The notes beneath the pieces are model-generated. The model worked only from the letters and a program-made list of their open reading frames with translations, ran no database searches and was not told the origin of the DNA. A DNA stretch of 64,000 nt, taken from contig NC_053035.3 in the NCBI RefSeq assembly GCF_002575655.3, positions 379,107,792 through 379,171,791 of the forward strand, written 5' to 3'. Position numbers and translations under genes: made by a program. Shown here one piece after another: positions 1 through 11,563 of this stretch; within the stretch, counting starts at the first letter, position 1, and every line of letters begins with the position of its first letter. The stretch is from Aegilops tauschii subsp. strangulata (taxonomy: Eukaryota; Streptophyta; Magnoliopsida; Poales; Poaceae).

Positions 1-1
1 C

Positions 2-3000
2 GCCGGAGTTCACCCCAACACGGTGCTCTTCCGCCACTACTTCTTCCCTCGGGTCCAACCGGGGGGCGCCATTTCCGGGTGCGTCGCTTGGATCCCAAGG
101 GCCAAGGGGGCGTACCGGGAGGGTGCCATGAAGGAGAGGTGGGACGAATGGCGGGGCTGGTGGTGCTGGATTGAATAGAAGGACCCGCCGGACTTTTGCC
201 GGGTCCGCAGCACGCCGCTGGTTCGCCGGGGCGACTGGAGCGACGTTGATGCTGACGACGCGAAGCTCACGGTCGCCACCACCAGGATCCTTCGCCTCAC
301 CGAGGCCGGGCTCACCCTCGAGATGATCGGGGAGGATTTCATCCACCGCCGAATCGCTCCGCTGCACAACAAGGGGAGGCCGGCCTGGTTCTTCACGAAC
401 GCCGCCGACATCATGAGGCTCCGCCCCGGCCTCGACCACAACCTCACGGTGATGAGGCACGCCCGTCTCTGCCAACGGCTCTTCTAGCTCGACGTGAATC
501 GCGACGGCGAGGTGAGCGGTCTAGCAAGGCCGCGAGGGCCGCCGCGAAGGCCGGCAAGGTCGCCAAGGGGCCCTTATTCAGGTTGCCGGTGGGAGTGGTT
601 CCGCTGAGCAACAACTCTCGCCGGACCGAAATCATCGCCATGATGTCGGACTTCAACGCGCATGGCCTCGACCCGAGCTGGGCCGAGCCGGAGGAAATTC
701 AGGTGCAGGAGTTCTTCGACACTTTGCACGAGGGGTACGTCACTGCCGAGCCGCGGCTCGTCCAGGACACCTCCCAGGTGGAGCTGGATTACATCGCCGC
801 CAGGGCGGCGGAGGCGAAGCTCGCCGAGGAGGCCGGCAGCGCTGGGGGCGTGGAGGACAAGGCCGCGGCGGAAGCGGAGGAGAAGGAGCTCACCCAGTGG
901 GTGGAGGCCGTCGGGGAGGCCAGCAGCGCCGGCACCGGGGCTCCTCTCGTCGAAGACATGGTCGGCGAGTCATCGTCGGAGGAGGCCGTGGCCATCGACC
1001 CTCCAGCCACGGGGAGAGGATGGGTTCTGCGGCGGGCCACCTCCAGCGAGCCGGTCCGGCCCGGCAGGGCCGCGCAGCTGCGGTAGGTCCAGGAGATGTC
1101 CGCACGCCAGACGAGGGCTGCGGCGACGAAGAAAGTGGTGACGGCCGCGGTGGCGAAGGAGAAGGCATCCGCTTCTTCCTCGGCAAAGCGCGTTCAGACG
1201 CCACCTCCTTTCCCTCCTCCGGCAGATGTTGACGCGGTGGTCACCTTTGACTTCAGGTCCCTCAGCCCAAGGAGGAAGAGGAGAGCAACAGAGGAGGAGG
1301 TGGACGACGAGTAAGTATCTTGCTCTTTTCGCCATCTCCGTCTCCTCAATCTGTACTGCTTGTCTTGACTTGTTTTCATATTTGCAGGGACGCGGAGACG
1401 CTGGCCCAGAGGGTGAAGATGGACAAGGCCTCGACGGGCGGCCAGCCCCCGGCTGGTACTTCAAGGGCGCCGCTGGTGCTGTTGATCAGCCCGGACAGCA
1501 GCCCCCGGCGCAACCCCCGGTGTGAGTTCATCACTCGCCCCTCGTCGACATGTGTCAGGGGTATGATACTTTGGTGCTGACCTTGCCGTGTATGCAGGAG
1601 GAGCCACAGAGGGCTACTCTTAGCACGCCGCCCCCATCAACCACGCCGCCCCGAGGGGCGTCCCCGGCAAGGGTGCCAAGCACCGAGCCCACGCACATGG
1701 AGGAGGAGGAGAACATGGGCACCGGTGGCTTCGCCTTGGCGCCAAATGTTGGCGGGGAGGGGACCTCTGCTTCCCAGCCCGGCGCTGGTAAGTTTCCGGC
1801 CTTCCGTCCCTACTCTTTTTCTTTTCTTGCTGATTCTTGATCTTGGCTTTGTCTCATTCCCTTCCTGGTGTCCAGATCGTCCGTCGGCGGACCAGGAGGA
1901 TATAGACGCCATCATCGAGAACATCGCCAAGGACGCCGCGGCAGAGGCCGAGAAGGTCGCTGCCGAGGAGTCCGCCAAGGGCGCTGGCGAAGACGCCGCC
2001 GAGGGGCCTGCCGGGGAGCCCGGCAAGGGGCCTACCAGAGGGGCCGGCAAGGCCACCACCGAGGACGAGGTGGTCGATGACCAGCCTTCCTCCTCTGCTG
2101 CCTCCGGCTCCGGCAGTTATCTGAGGGTGACCGACGACCTCTTCCTCTACCTCCTAGGGGCGTCTAGCTCCAGGGCGCCCGTCGAGGGAGAGGTGTTTGA
2201 CGAAGAGGTGCTTGCCGCCGCCGGGCTCGTGGTCGTCGACGAGCTGAGCGCTGGTGGCGACGGCTCTCAGGAGGAGCGGCTTCTCCAGGCCATGGGCGCC
2301 CACTTCCGGAAGCTCCAGGTGCTCCACCGCGCCCGCCTGGACAAGGCCAAGTCCAGAATGGCAACGGTGGACCAAGCGGAGGCGGACCTCAAGGTGCGCA
2401 TCGCCGAGGCGCAGACTTGGTTCCGCCAAGCTAGCGAAGACTAAGGACCGCCCAGGGCGAGCTGGCCAAGCGCGACGTGGAGCTCACCATGAAGCTGGCC
2501 GACATCGAGAAGGCCCAGGAGATGGCGGAGGGCTTGGCCGCGGCAGCCGAGGCTGCCCGGACCCAGCATCAGGCCGCACTGAACTCCCAGGAGGAGGACC
2601 TCGCCAAGCGCGAGGCGGACCTCGACGCCAAACTCCGTGCCAAGGACAAGGAGGTGGAGAAGCTTGTCACGCAGGGACCCAAGAGCTGGAGTAGAGGCAC
2701 AAAGAGACACTCGATGCCCAGGCTCTGGTTCACGCCGGCAAGCTGAAGGAGCTGGAGGTGGAGCGGGACGGGCTGAAGGAGCAGGCCCTGAAGCTGTCCC
2801 AAGAGAAGGACACGCTCAACAGCGCCCTGACGGAGGCGCAGGGTGCGGCCGTCAGCAGGGCCGGGGAGCTCTCCGAGGCCAACAACTCCATCAAAGACCT
2901 CAAGCTGAAGCTGGAGGGTCTCGAGAAGATGCTGTCGGAGGCCAGGGCCCGGGAGGGGACCCTGACCAAAAACCTGGAGACTGAGAAGCAACTGCGGAAG

Positions 3001-3429
3001 AACGAGGCCCTCAACTTCAAGGAGCACGTGGAGGGCGAGAACCGTTGGCTCGATCGCCTCGCCACTGTCGCCAACCAGGCCACCGCGCAGCTATCCACCA
3101 TGGGGATGCCGGACGTGAAGTACGCCCCGGAGCGGAGCGTGAGCGCCAACTGCAGCCTGACCCTGTTCTTTGAGAAGGTCGTCGGTGCTTTGGAGCGGCT
3201 TCACGCCAACCGGGCGGCCTCGCTGGCCGACGAGGCCTGGAGGCTTTGCCAGGGCGCCATGACCAAGGTTCTCACAAGGGTGGCGTACTGGAACCCCAAC
3301 CTCGACGTCGACGCCGCGCTGGACAGCTTGCCCACGGGTGTGGACCTCGCGGCGCTCAAGGAGCGTATCAAGCCCATCATCAGCCGCATCGGCAGAATCA
3401 AGAGGATAGAGTGCCAGCACCGAGATTAG
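2..3429 (+). pseudogene. Degenerate multi-exon gene: putative gypsy-type transposon domain plus long coiled coil
   Basis: The frame from base 2 gives a stretch resembling the plant 'putative gypsy type transposon' family (GVHPNTVLFRHYFF near the start, later GLTLEMIGEDFIHRRIAPL), broken by stops at 176-178 and 485-487. A second open stretch (583-1309) has one stop at 1084-1086 and ends at a good splice donor (GTAAGT, 1310). Further exons read about 1388-1520, 1598-1788 and 1876 onward, joining in frame at the first junction (DDE/DAETLAQ). From about 2250 the protein is a Glu/Lys/Ala-rich coiled coil, with frameshifts near 2444 and 2700-2745; the last frame ends at 3429 with a globular tail. 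Such proteins are common in grass retroelements, and their role is unknown. The adjoining LTR reads on the opposite strand, so this gene is antisense to it or belongs to a separate insertion. It is not functional as written. Confidence 0.6.
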
Positions 3430-4078
3430 GCACCCCGTCTCCGACTGTCGTTGCAGGTTCATGACCAGGACAGTTTTTATCTTTAGTTAGAACCGCAGCA
3501 AGAATTGGTGTAATATAACTCTGCAGTACTTTCGATATTATGCATGTTATTTCCCTGTTCGATTTTCCCTTGTATGTCCACCCTACGTTTAACTGGGTAG
3601 GCTTGCCGGCGCGTAAACCCGGGGCGGCTTCTTGAGGACGGATCCCCATTGGCCTGCCGGGTGTGCTTGCTGCCGGGCAAACCACCTCACCGCCCCCGAC
3701 GCGGCCGCTCGAACTGTCGAGCTTGACTCGAGTCAGAGTCGAGAGCGTTGCTGGTTGCGGAAGGCTACCCTACCACTCTCGACGCGGCCATTTGAGCTGT
3801 TGACCGGACTCGAAATAGAACAAAGGCGTTGCCAATAGCGAGAGGGCCCCTTTGCGTGCAGGTTTTCCATACATAGGCAGGATCTCCGAGGACAATAACC
3901 TGATGTATAAACGGAAATAGCTCAAGGCTCGGAATGACTTAGCTTTTTTTTGGGTGCCACGCTGGTGTCCTTCGCGCTTGCAAGCGGCGCCGTTTTCTCC
4001 TGGCCGTCTTCTTCTTGGGATCCATGGCGATGCAGAACATGCTAGGCTAACTACTAGATCATATTCTCACAATTGCGC
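3430..4078. other. Non-coding spacer between coiled-coil gene and LTR
   Basis: I find no gene here. The segment has a GC-rich patch (3600-3730) with short direct repeats around TTGAGCTGTTGACC-like and CGACGCGGCC words. It leads into the primer-binding site of the adjoining LTR and is probably the untranslated leader of the minus-strand retroelement. Confidence 0.5.
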
Positions 4079-4096
4079 CCCCTACCTGGCGCGCCA
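4079..4096 (-). other. Retrotransposon primer-binding site
   Basis: Read on the minus strand this is TGGCGCGCCAGGTAGGGG. It starts with the TGG expected to pair with a tRNA CCA end and lies four bases inside the LTR end. This fixes the LTR at 4101-4859 as the 5' LTR of a minus-strand gypsy element. I have not assigned the tRNA. Confidence 0.7.
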
Positions 4097-4100
4097 AAGA

Positions 4101-4859
4101 TGTCGGTGGGAAACAACACCTATGGGATCACAAGAATCCCTACTACAGGTGCCGGGGCGCGGTGGTAGGGTCTTCACGAAGATCTGCATGCCGCCACGCA
4201 GGTGCTTGCTGATCTGGCCTAGAAGCTGCGTGTTGCCACGTAGGTGCCAGCTCAGTTGGTTGGGCTGGCAGCTGCATGCGAACGGCGGTGGAAACTTGGC
4301 TGGTGCGGGCCTGGCAGTGGCCCTGCTGATGTCCTCGGCAAGGGCCTTGCCGGGGGCCCGACAAGGGCCTTGCCGTGGCGCGCGGTCGTCCCCGTCAAGG
4401 ATCTTGACGGGGGTCTTGTGGCTTTCCTCGGCAGGGGTTCCGCCGAGGGTCGCCGTCTTCTGGTCCTCATCTGATCTCATATATTCATGGTCTTGACAAA
4501 GATCTGCATGCCACCACAGGGGTGCCTCCCGTGCCCTGGTCCAATTGTAGTTGGTTGGGTTGGAACCTGTGGGCTCAAGGGCGGCTCACTCTGTTGGTGT
4601 TTGGGCAAGTCGCCCCGACAAGGCTCTTGTCGGGGCCGCGGAGGCCGCCCCGGCAAGGGCTTCGCCGGGGGACTCCACCTCGCCCCTTTGCTGTCTTATG
4701 TCTCTGTCTTGGCGTTTCCTTGATCGTCTTGCGTTGGGCTTTGGCTTCTCTCCGGCTTCCCTCCTTTGCCCTGCTACGTGTGGCCGCGGCACGTGGCTTT
4801 GACTGCCCGTGCACAGGTAAAGGGGTCAAAAGGAGAGCCCCTACTTTTGTACACGGACA
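4101..4859 (-). repeat. Gypsy-type 5' LTR (element runs off left edge)
   Basis: The plus strand reads TGTCGGTG at 4101 and CACGGACA at 4859, a TG...CA LTR of 759 bp with an imperfect 8-bp terminal inverted repeat. Inside are repeated GC-rich palindromes of the type CGGCAAGGCCTTGCCG (4335-4440, 4620-4670) and a duplicated AGATCTGCATGCC word (4181 and 4500). The partner LTR and the target duplication partner lie outside the window; the five bases after the LTR are ATTTG. Confidence 0.75.
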
Positions 4860-6290
4860 ATTTGGTTGTGTGAAAATCCCTGGTTGTACAAACCCAACAT
4901 CATCATTAGGCAACTCATTGAGATCGGGAGGCAATGCATTGAGGTCTTTCATCCTTGAAAGCTCCTCCAACCTGCATTTTGTTTCAACAAAAAAGTCATC
5001 AACAAGTTGCATTGGGTCACAGTGGCTAGCAAAATGAGGCATGAATTTTAACACCATTAGAGTCATTTTTTTATAGTAGTTGCACAAAGGAAGCACGACA
5101 TTTGCACAAAAGTGTCATAGAATTTGCACAATTTTTTCATACCAGTTGGTCAAATTGTGAGCATTCCAGTCAAACAAACACTATTTTTTCACAAATTTTA
5201 TGATACAAGCTGCATTAAAATGTAGCATACCAGTTGCACACAAGTAGTATCAAAGTTGGAACAAGCATTATAGTAGTTGCACAATATAAGAACATTCAGG
5301 CAGTAGCTAAATTTTATTGACCATATCTTTTTTGTTTTTGTATCTACAATGTGCAGGTCTGACAAGAAAGGGAGGGCATGATTTTCTGCAGATCAATGCA
5401 AGTGGCTTACTAAAAGAACTTAGTAAGATTTTCTCCAGACACATCTTTTTTTATAGTAGTTGCACAAAGGCAACACAACATCTGCACAAAAGTGTCATAG
5501 AATTGCACAAAATTGTCATATCAGTTGGTCAAATTCTGATCATTCCAGTCACACAAACACAATTTTGATATAAAAAATTATGATACAAGCTGGATAATTT
5601 TTGTAGCAAAACAGTTGCACACAAGTAGTATCAAAGTTGGAGCAAGCATCATAGTAGCTGCACAATATAAGAACATTCAGGCAGTAGCTGGATAAATTTT
5701 TCGTATCTACAATGTGCAGGTCTCACAAGAATGGAAGGGCATGATTTTCTGCAGATCAATGCAAGTGAACATATCAAGCAAGGTCTGCTACAGCAACTTC
5801 AAATAAAGAAGCAAAATCAGATTTCAACTATATTTGTCTATAGCTATTTAGTTAGATATGCACAGTTAGAACAACAGTTTGATGGCAGTGTGTTTCAGAT
5901 TTGTGATGACAGTGTGTGAATCTATTCCTAAGACCTATATTTGAAGATTTGTTTTTTATCGTATATCGCTCGTCTTGTATATTGGTTGTTTTCTTCCAAA
6001 TTTTACCATGTTCCTGCCAAGGTTGCACAGTTTTGTGTCTTTTTTATTTTTCCAGTTGCACAGTTTGTGCGTATAGTTGGATGCTACAACTGGGTTAGTT
6101 GCACAAAATAGGTTTAGAGTTGCATAATCTACTAAGTTGGCACACAACACTCTTTCAGTTGGCTACTTTATTTGACTTAGTTGCACGGAAGCAACCTACT
6201 GGTTGCACAGTTGTTCTGCAAACACACTATGCATGATTCATTTGGTTTTTGACAATCAAATACATGAGTCAAAGATGCATGCATGGAAAT
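4860..6290. repeat. Non-coding region rich in AGTTGCACAA words
   Basis: No gene is seen. The word AGTTGCACA and close variants recur dozens of times in one orientation (about 5079, 5234, 5278, 5459, 5611, 6050, 6098, 6179, 6203), partly because of the tandem duplication at 5065-5768. The family is unknown to me; it could be the interior of a DNA transposon or the 3' part of a retroelement. Confidence 0.5.
5065..5768 (+). repeat. Tandem duplication, about 380-bp unit, two copies
   Basis: The block starting TTTTTTTATAGTAGTTGCAC at about 5065 recurs at about 5445, an offset of 380. Both copies end with GATTTTCTGCAGATCAATGC (near 5400 and 5762). Small indels make the second copy slightly shorter, and the copies differ at scattered positions, so the duplication is not recent. 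Confidence 0.85.
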
Positions 6291-6815
6291 CACTACAAGG
6301 GCAAGTATACAAGAGAGACTCAGGAAGAAGATGGGCAAGTCTACTCACCTCTGGATTCCTCTTTTTTTCCCTCCAGGTACGTCCTCTTTTTGTCCCTCCT
6401 CTCTTGATCTGCTTTTTTCTGGGTCTTCCTTCTGATTTATAAGCCCTCTTCTCTTCTCTTATTTCTGGCGATGAAGAAGTTTGCCCCCTGGGCAGATCCT
6501 TCTTTTCGTGGGGAAGAAGAAGATGGCCTGGGGCAGTTGGTCTCACGTGGTTTCGTGATGAGGGTGGGTTCGGTCGCGGGTGCACGTGATCCCGCGGCCA
6601 GCTGTCATCACGAGTTGTTTCTGGGGGCTTACCTGCTCGTGCGGGCGGGTTCGGTCTCGGGCGGTTTTTGTGCGGGCGGGTGGGTGGGGTTCCCTTTTTG
6701 TTTGGGGGGGGGGGGGGGGGGGGGGGGGGGACCAGGTGGTTTCCTTTTTGGATGGGCGCTGGCTAGCGATCCCAGGGCGGCCGCCCGCCCGCTTGACGCG
6801 TCCTTTTTTTTTTAA
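6291..6815. other. Non-coding, G-rich stretch with a 27-G run
   Basis: Pyrimidine-rich stretches (6355-6430) are followed by GC-rich sequence with repeated CGTGCGGGCGGGTTCGGTC-like words (6560-6700) and an uninterrupted run of 27 G at 6704-6730. No conserved protein is visible. The G run may be of uncertain length in any assembly. Confidence 0.5.
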
Positions 6816-7080
6816 GTTGACGGACACATAATACACGTCTCAGAGTCCAAGAAATATACGAGACAGTACTGTTGCATGCCCTAATAGAAAAGTAAAGATG
6901 AAAAAAAGGGTGCTGCCATGTACGTCCACAGCAAGATGAAGGGAACTACTTCTATGTTTTTTTTTAAGTCAACGGACACGTCTCAGAGTCCAACAATTAT
7001 ACGGGACAGAACTGTTGGATGTCCTAATAGGAAGAAAAGAAGTTCGATGAAAAAAAAAGAAAGAAAAGAAGGGGGGCAAA
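6816..7080 (+). repeat. Tandem duplication, about 150-bp unit
   Basis: The segment AAGTTGACGGACACA at 6816 recurs as AAGTCAACGGACACG at 6966. Both copies continue with CGTCTCAGAGTCCAA, a tract around GACAGTACTGTTG or GACAGAACTGTTG, and an A-rich tail. The copies differ by small substitutions and indels. Confidence 0.75.
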
Positions 7081-7114
7081 GGTGTTGCCAGGTACGTGCG
7101 ACAAACAAGCTATA

Positions 7115-8234
7115 AATATTTATCACCACTGATTCTTTTTTTTTACAACGGCACTGATTCTAATTAGAGAGGCTGAGATTTTTTTTTTTTTTTTTTTTTT
7201 TTTTGCGGTTGAGAGAAGCTGAGATTTAAAGATGAAAGAGTTACATATAACATCCGTGGTGTATAAAACGAGCACTATTTAACACGTATAGCAAAAAAGA
7301 AAGCCACCAATCCGCATCACACATCAAAGGCCAAACAATTTCCTACACGAACATGGATTGGTCAAAATGAATTAGTCCAGCAATAACGTGTACACAGCAG
7401 ATCACGGACATATCAGCTAGTATAAGAATATGTACACAGTCTAGCCTACTGGACACATAGCTAGGTATCTTCTTTTTTTTGCATGGTACGCATTATATGC
7501 TGGTAGAGCGTATGTTTAAAAAAATACATCGTTATATATATATTTCTATAATGAAAAGGCAGAGCACCTTCCATTCCGGTAAAAAAAAAAATACATATTA
7601 ACGTGATGAGCATGCTTGGAGCATATGAATGCACACCATTTACGTATGAGCCATCAACATTCAGACAAATATCCTTGCTGGAAATTCTCACATATTATTA
7701 ATGAAAGCCCTCAACAATTTTTTTGGAAGGAATGGTAAATGGAAAAGATATATATTTATATAAAAGTATATTGTTTTACATGAAAAGATAAATACCTCCA
7801 TGCCATCATTTGTTCGCTGTTACACACCAAAATTCTTGCCAACAACATAATATTGAATGCAATATTTATACTAAAATGTAATATTTTTCTTGAGACGTAA
7901 TTTTCTTTGCCTCAGTGGTTTTCTAAAATATGAGATGTATAAACCCTAATACAGTGATGAAAAAACGACGCCAAATTTATACATATGTAGTATCATTCAC
8001 ATAAGCTAAATTATTTCCATCACTGATTACAATGGTTTGGATTATTTTAAGCCACTCTTACAAACATGTACGTACTAATATACCTTGAATCCTATAGATA
8101 TGAATATAAGTACGTGTGAAAGCATCTCGCTAGATGACATTGCACTATCAAATAGCATAACCATGCTAACATTATAAGGCTCACATATAATCACTATTAG
8201 GTTTAGATGTGGGATGCAAATCCCCTGACAGGTA
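7115..8234. other. AT-rich sequence without a recognisable gene
   Basis: The stretch holds a long T run (about 7171-7204), several A runs and scattered short frames that look random. No terminal repeats, splice structure or known motif is seen. Confidence 0.6.
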
Positions 8235-8427
8235 TAAGAGCATCTTTAGCAGACCCCGTATAATTCGCCGACTCTCAAAATAACCGTCAAAATACGGGTC
8301 CGCACGAAAAAGTTGCCTGATCAGACCCCGCAAACGCATCGGACTCGTAAATATTTTTGCGGGGCGCGGCAAAATTCCCACCACAACCCGCGAAAACGCA
8401 GGTTCTCCCCCTCGCCCCGTCGGTGCC

Positions 8428-8437
8428 CTATATATAG
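8428..8437 (+). promoter_or_regulatory. TATA box inside the Harbinger-like element
   Basis: CTATATATAG in otherwise GC-rich sequence, about 350 bases upstream of the chosen GRF start codon and inside the terminal repeats. It would give the element its own promoter. Confidence 0.5.
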
Positions 8438-8779
8438 CGGGAGCGGTTGGGGGGGGGGGATTTCAACCCGCGCTTTTCCCACCCACCGCCGCGGGCCGCC
8501 GCCTACGATTCCGGCCATACCAGCCGTCGGAATCACGCCGGCGGGCAGCCACACGCCCGAGATTGTCCTCCACCACTTCCTCCTGCCTCGAGTGGCCGAA
8601 AAGTTGCAGATCGGCGTCTGTTTGTTGCGGCCGCCGGATTTGTCGTTTCCGGCCACCGGCGGCTGCACCAAGCCATGTATTGGTTGGGGAGCACCCCGCA
8701 CAGCCCCGGCAAAGACCCAGCGCCGCATGCAGGTACTGGTTCGTCCTCTAGCCACTGTCGCCGGTTTACCGACAAGGAC

Positions 8780-9350
8780 ATGGCCGGCCGTCGCCCGGGC
8801 TCGGCTCTCTCGCAGCGGCTCGCCGGGTCATCGATGTCGCTCATAGAGTGCGACGACTGCACACAGACAGTGTTGCGGCCAAAATCTAGCACGCGGCAAC
8901 ACCCCGGATGGGTATTCTTCAAATGCGAAAACGACGGGGTATGTTCTTGTTTCCTTTCGGCTTTGTCAACCTATTCGGTTCAATTATGGTAGCTTATTGA
9001 GATGGTCATGTGTGTAGGAAGGTGGATGCTCATTTTGGTATTGGGAAGAAGAATACATCGATTTATTGTTAGGAAGAAACTTAATAAATATTCGTGTACT
9101 CGTTGGTAGAATTGAGGCTAATGATGCGACTGCATTTGCAATTAGAGAAGAAACTAGTGGGGAAGCAACGTTTACTTTTTTAGAATCAAAGAAGAAGAAT
9201 GAAGAATGCAAGATCAAGAATCAGCAGATCAACAATGAAGGCATGGAGAAGATGTTGGTCCAACTAGTGGGAGCAGTTATGGAAGTTGGATATCTTCTAA
9301 AATGGCTAATTATGGTTCTTGTTTTCTTTGATCTTGCTATTGTAGCATAG
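8780..9350 (+). CDS. GRF-type zinc-finger protein, two exons, transposon-borne
   Basis: Exons 8780-8938 and 9018-9350 join in phase 0 across a GT...AG intron (GTATGT...TGTGTAG) to give 163 residues. The first exon carries IECDDCTQTV and GWVFFKC; the second begins EGGCSFWYWEEEY. Together these form a GRF-type zinc finger, a small CxxC...C...C module thought to bind nucleic acid. A Lys/Glu-rich stretch follows, then a hydrophobic C-terminal segment (about residues 137-162) ending LAIVA. AATAAA lies at 9389-9394. The start is uncertain: 8675, 8780 and 8834 are all in-frame ATGs. GRF proteins of this layout are numerous in Triticeae. Here the gene sits wholly inside a Harbinger-like element, so it is probably amplified with it. 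No internal stop is seen; expression is unknown. Confidence 0.75.
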
Positions 9351-9599
9351 ATTTGGTGAATTATTCTGTATCCAATGCCCTTGAAGAAAATAAAGAAGTA
9401 AAGAAATGTGTTTTCATGCCCGAAATTGAAATACAAATTACTGATTTACGAGTCGGCGCGGGCGACGGCCGAGCAGACCCGTCTGCTTTGCGGGGTCTGC
9501 TCGGCCGCCGCCCGCGCCGACCCGCAAGGCCGTTTTTCCGCGAACTATAAACGCATTTTGCGGGTCGGCATTATACGGGGTCTGCTAGAGATGCTCTAA

Positions 9600-10170
9600 A
9601 GAAGTATTCCCTTCTTGGTGTCCATGATGCAACTAAAATAAAGCAACTCATGGGGTGGTGGAACAAAAAAACATGGTTTTGCATGGTGAGTTGTCGACCT
9701 CATTGTGGTACGTCTTTAGTCCTCACACACCAAGACCTCATCAACAATGCAGTACACTTAGAGAATACAATGTAGTACAGCTAACAAATATATTTTCAAG
9801 ATAAATAAGTCATTATTCTTAAGACCTACTTCTCTTACTAGAAATAACAATTTGAGATGGGGAAATTAGTTGGTGGAGAAGAGGGGAAAATAGCTCAACT
9901 AACTAATTAAAAACTACACAACTTTCAACTGAAAAAGACAACATCATGGGAAGCGTGACTGCACGAAGTTAAAATTTCACAACTTTAGGTATGTCTAGAA
10001 ATATATTTGGAATGGTTAAGTAAACATAATTAATGCAATAGTTCATCAATTTTTTCTGGTAACCATACCATTTATTGTTTAATACAAGTATTTTCATATG
10101 AAAGTTAATGTTTAAAGTTGTACACCAAAGCCTTTCAAAACTTAAGTGACATGATGTAAAATGTTACAAA
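9600..10170. other. AT-rich sequence without a recognisable gene
   Basis: Short A/T-rich words only; no frame, terminal repeat or splice pattern stands out. Confidence 0.6.
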
Positions 10171-10198
10171 ACTAGTCGCGCAGGGTCACCCTGCTAGT
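10171..10198. other. Possible Helitron-like 3' hairpin terminus
   Basis: A perfect 7-bp hairpin (GCAGGGT, C, ACCCTGC at 10180-10194) is followed directly by CTAG then T, resembling a Helitron 3' end. There is almost no spacer between hairpin and CTAG, and no matching 5' TC end was found, so this is weak. Confidence 0.2.
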
Positions 10199-10604
10199 CT
10201 GTTACTATCTAAACATTTCTCCAAGGGTTTTTGACAAACTAGAATTTTTCAAATAACTAATGGACATATTTGCAATGTTGTTTCTTTTATTTTCTATTTC
10301 CTGTTTATTTTATTATTTCTAGAGTTTTACTTATAGTTTATTAGCCCAATTTAAACTATTTTCAAACTCTGGTTCGCTCAAAATAAAACAGGGCATATAT
10401 ATAATCTTAGGAAATTCCTTTCCTAATGCAATTTTTGAAAATCATTTTGGGTGGAATCTTCATGGCTTTCATTTCAATTCAAATGGTAACTTGAATTCAA
10501 TTGTCATCCTTGTTGGTCTCAAAAACTAAATATGCAGAGAAATTATGGACGTGCATGCTTTCTAATTTCACATCCTAAATTTGGGAAAAAATTAGGTTGT
10601 GACA
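10199..10604. repeat. AT-rich possible solo LTR or LTR fragment
   Basis: The AT-rich segment starts TGTTACT and ends GGTTGTGACA, with repeated AATTCAAATGGTAACTTGAA-type words as in some grass gypsy LTRs. Flanking pentamers do not match, so the boundaries are not proven. No gene is present. Confidence 0.25.
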
Positions 10605-11563
10605 TCCGATCATCATCTTGTACATTACTTTGTATATTTTCACAGACCAAGTGTGGTACCCCCACGCCTATATAAGGGGAGGGCCAAGGTCTAGACAGGG
10701 AGGGGCGAAAAAGACGCATCCACAACACCACCCGCAACAGCGAGCAAGACCATAGCATAGTAGCATGTAAGGAGTGTTTCGGGCACTTTAGTTAGTGCCC
10801 CTACCACCACTGGTCTCACCCTGACCACCACCTTTGTAACACTTGAGTAGTTGTATTCCACTGATTATATCAATACCAACAGGAAGTAGGGTTTTATGCC
10901 AACATGGCGGTCTGAACCTGTATAAAATTCAATGTGTCCTTATTTTCCTATGTGCCTTTGAGTGTGGATTGACTAGGCGTTTAGCCCATGGCCGAACTCA
11001 CGAATACAAGGTATCCTTGATCCCTGGTTTCTGGAGAACGCACTTCAACATCGAGACATAGGGACACCCAGGTATGAGAGCCCCGAAAAGTGACAAAGCT
11101 TCCTGCGGAGGTCCCATGATGGACGAGCCCATGCTACCCTGCAAGACCAAGCTCTAAAAAATGAGTCCTCGTGATCAGGAGCACGCATGGGTTCTCTAAT
11201 ACCGAGGAACTTCAACTCCTTGTTAAAAAAAGTCCGGCTCCAAACAACCACAGGGGCTACTAATGGTGCAATACTGGGCGTGGATTTTTTACAGGGAGCC
11301 CGGTAGGAGGCCTGCCAATGGGCCCAGAAGGCCCACAAGGAGATCTAGCGACAAAAGGGGGCCCAAAGGATCAGATAGATATCTAAGGATCATATTGGGC
11401 CCCCAAGTCAACATGGTGGAGGTGAAGATTGGATCCACCTCTTGTAAAACCCTAGCCCTTACCGTACATGTAAGGTGAGGGCTACGGGGGCTCTTAGATC
11501 CATCAACCCAGGTAGACCTAAACTCTCAGTAGCAATAGTTCCCCCCATTATAATCCCTAGCAT
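10605..11563 (+). repeat. Gypsy LTR-like block, left half (interrupted by the CACTA element)
   Basis: It contains a TATA box (CCTATATAAGG, 10669-10679), then an LTR R/U5-like tract (TATCAATACC...AAGTAGGG...TCTGAACC, 10866-10918). A second, related U3-like tract (CCCTAGCCC...TAAGGTGAGGG) runs to 11563. It resumes at 56054 on the far side of the CACTA element with another AAGTAGG...GCCCGAACC tract. I read it as two partial LTR-type units in tandem; the family is not named. Confidence 0.5.

Larger units (their letters stand above)
8238..9596 (+). mobile_element. PIF/Harbinger-like DNA transposon carrying a GRF zinc-finger gene
   Basis: The left end GAGCATCTTTAGCAGACCCC and the reverse complement of the right end, GAGCATCTCTAGCAGACCCC, match over about 28 bases. 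The flanking trinucleotide TAA (8235-8237 and 9597-9599) is the target duplication typical of PIF/Harbinger. The element is 1359 bp, with inner inverted GC-rich sequence (GGGTCTGC and ACCCGCAAA words at both ends), and has no DDE transposase, so it would need one in trans. It contains its own TATA box (CTATATATAG, 8428-8437) and a spliced gene. Confidence 0.85.

Noticed and set aside
6704..6730. 27-G run as a G-quadruplex regulatory element
   Set aside because: Homopolymers of this length are slippage-prone, and nothing around it looks like a promoter; no support beyond composition.
10171..10198. Helitron 3' end
   Set aside because: The hairpin plus CTAG-T is present, but spacing is unusual and no 5' TC terminus or Rep/helicase sequence was found; kept only as a very low-confidence feature.
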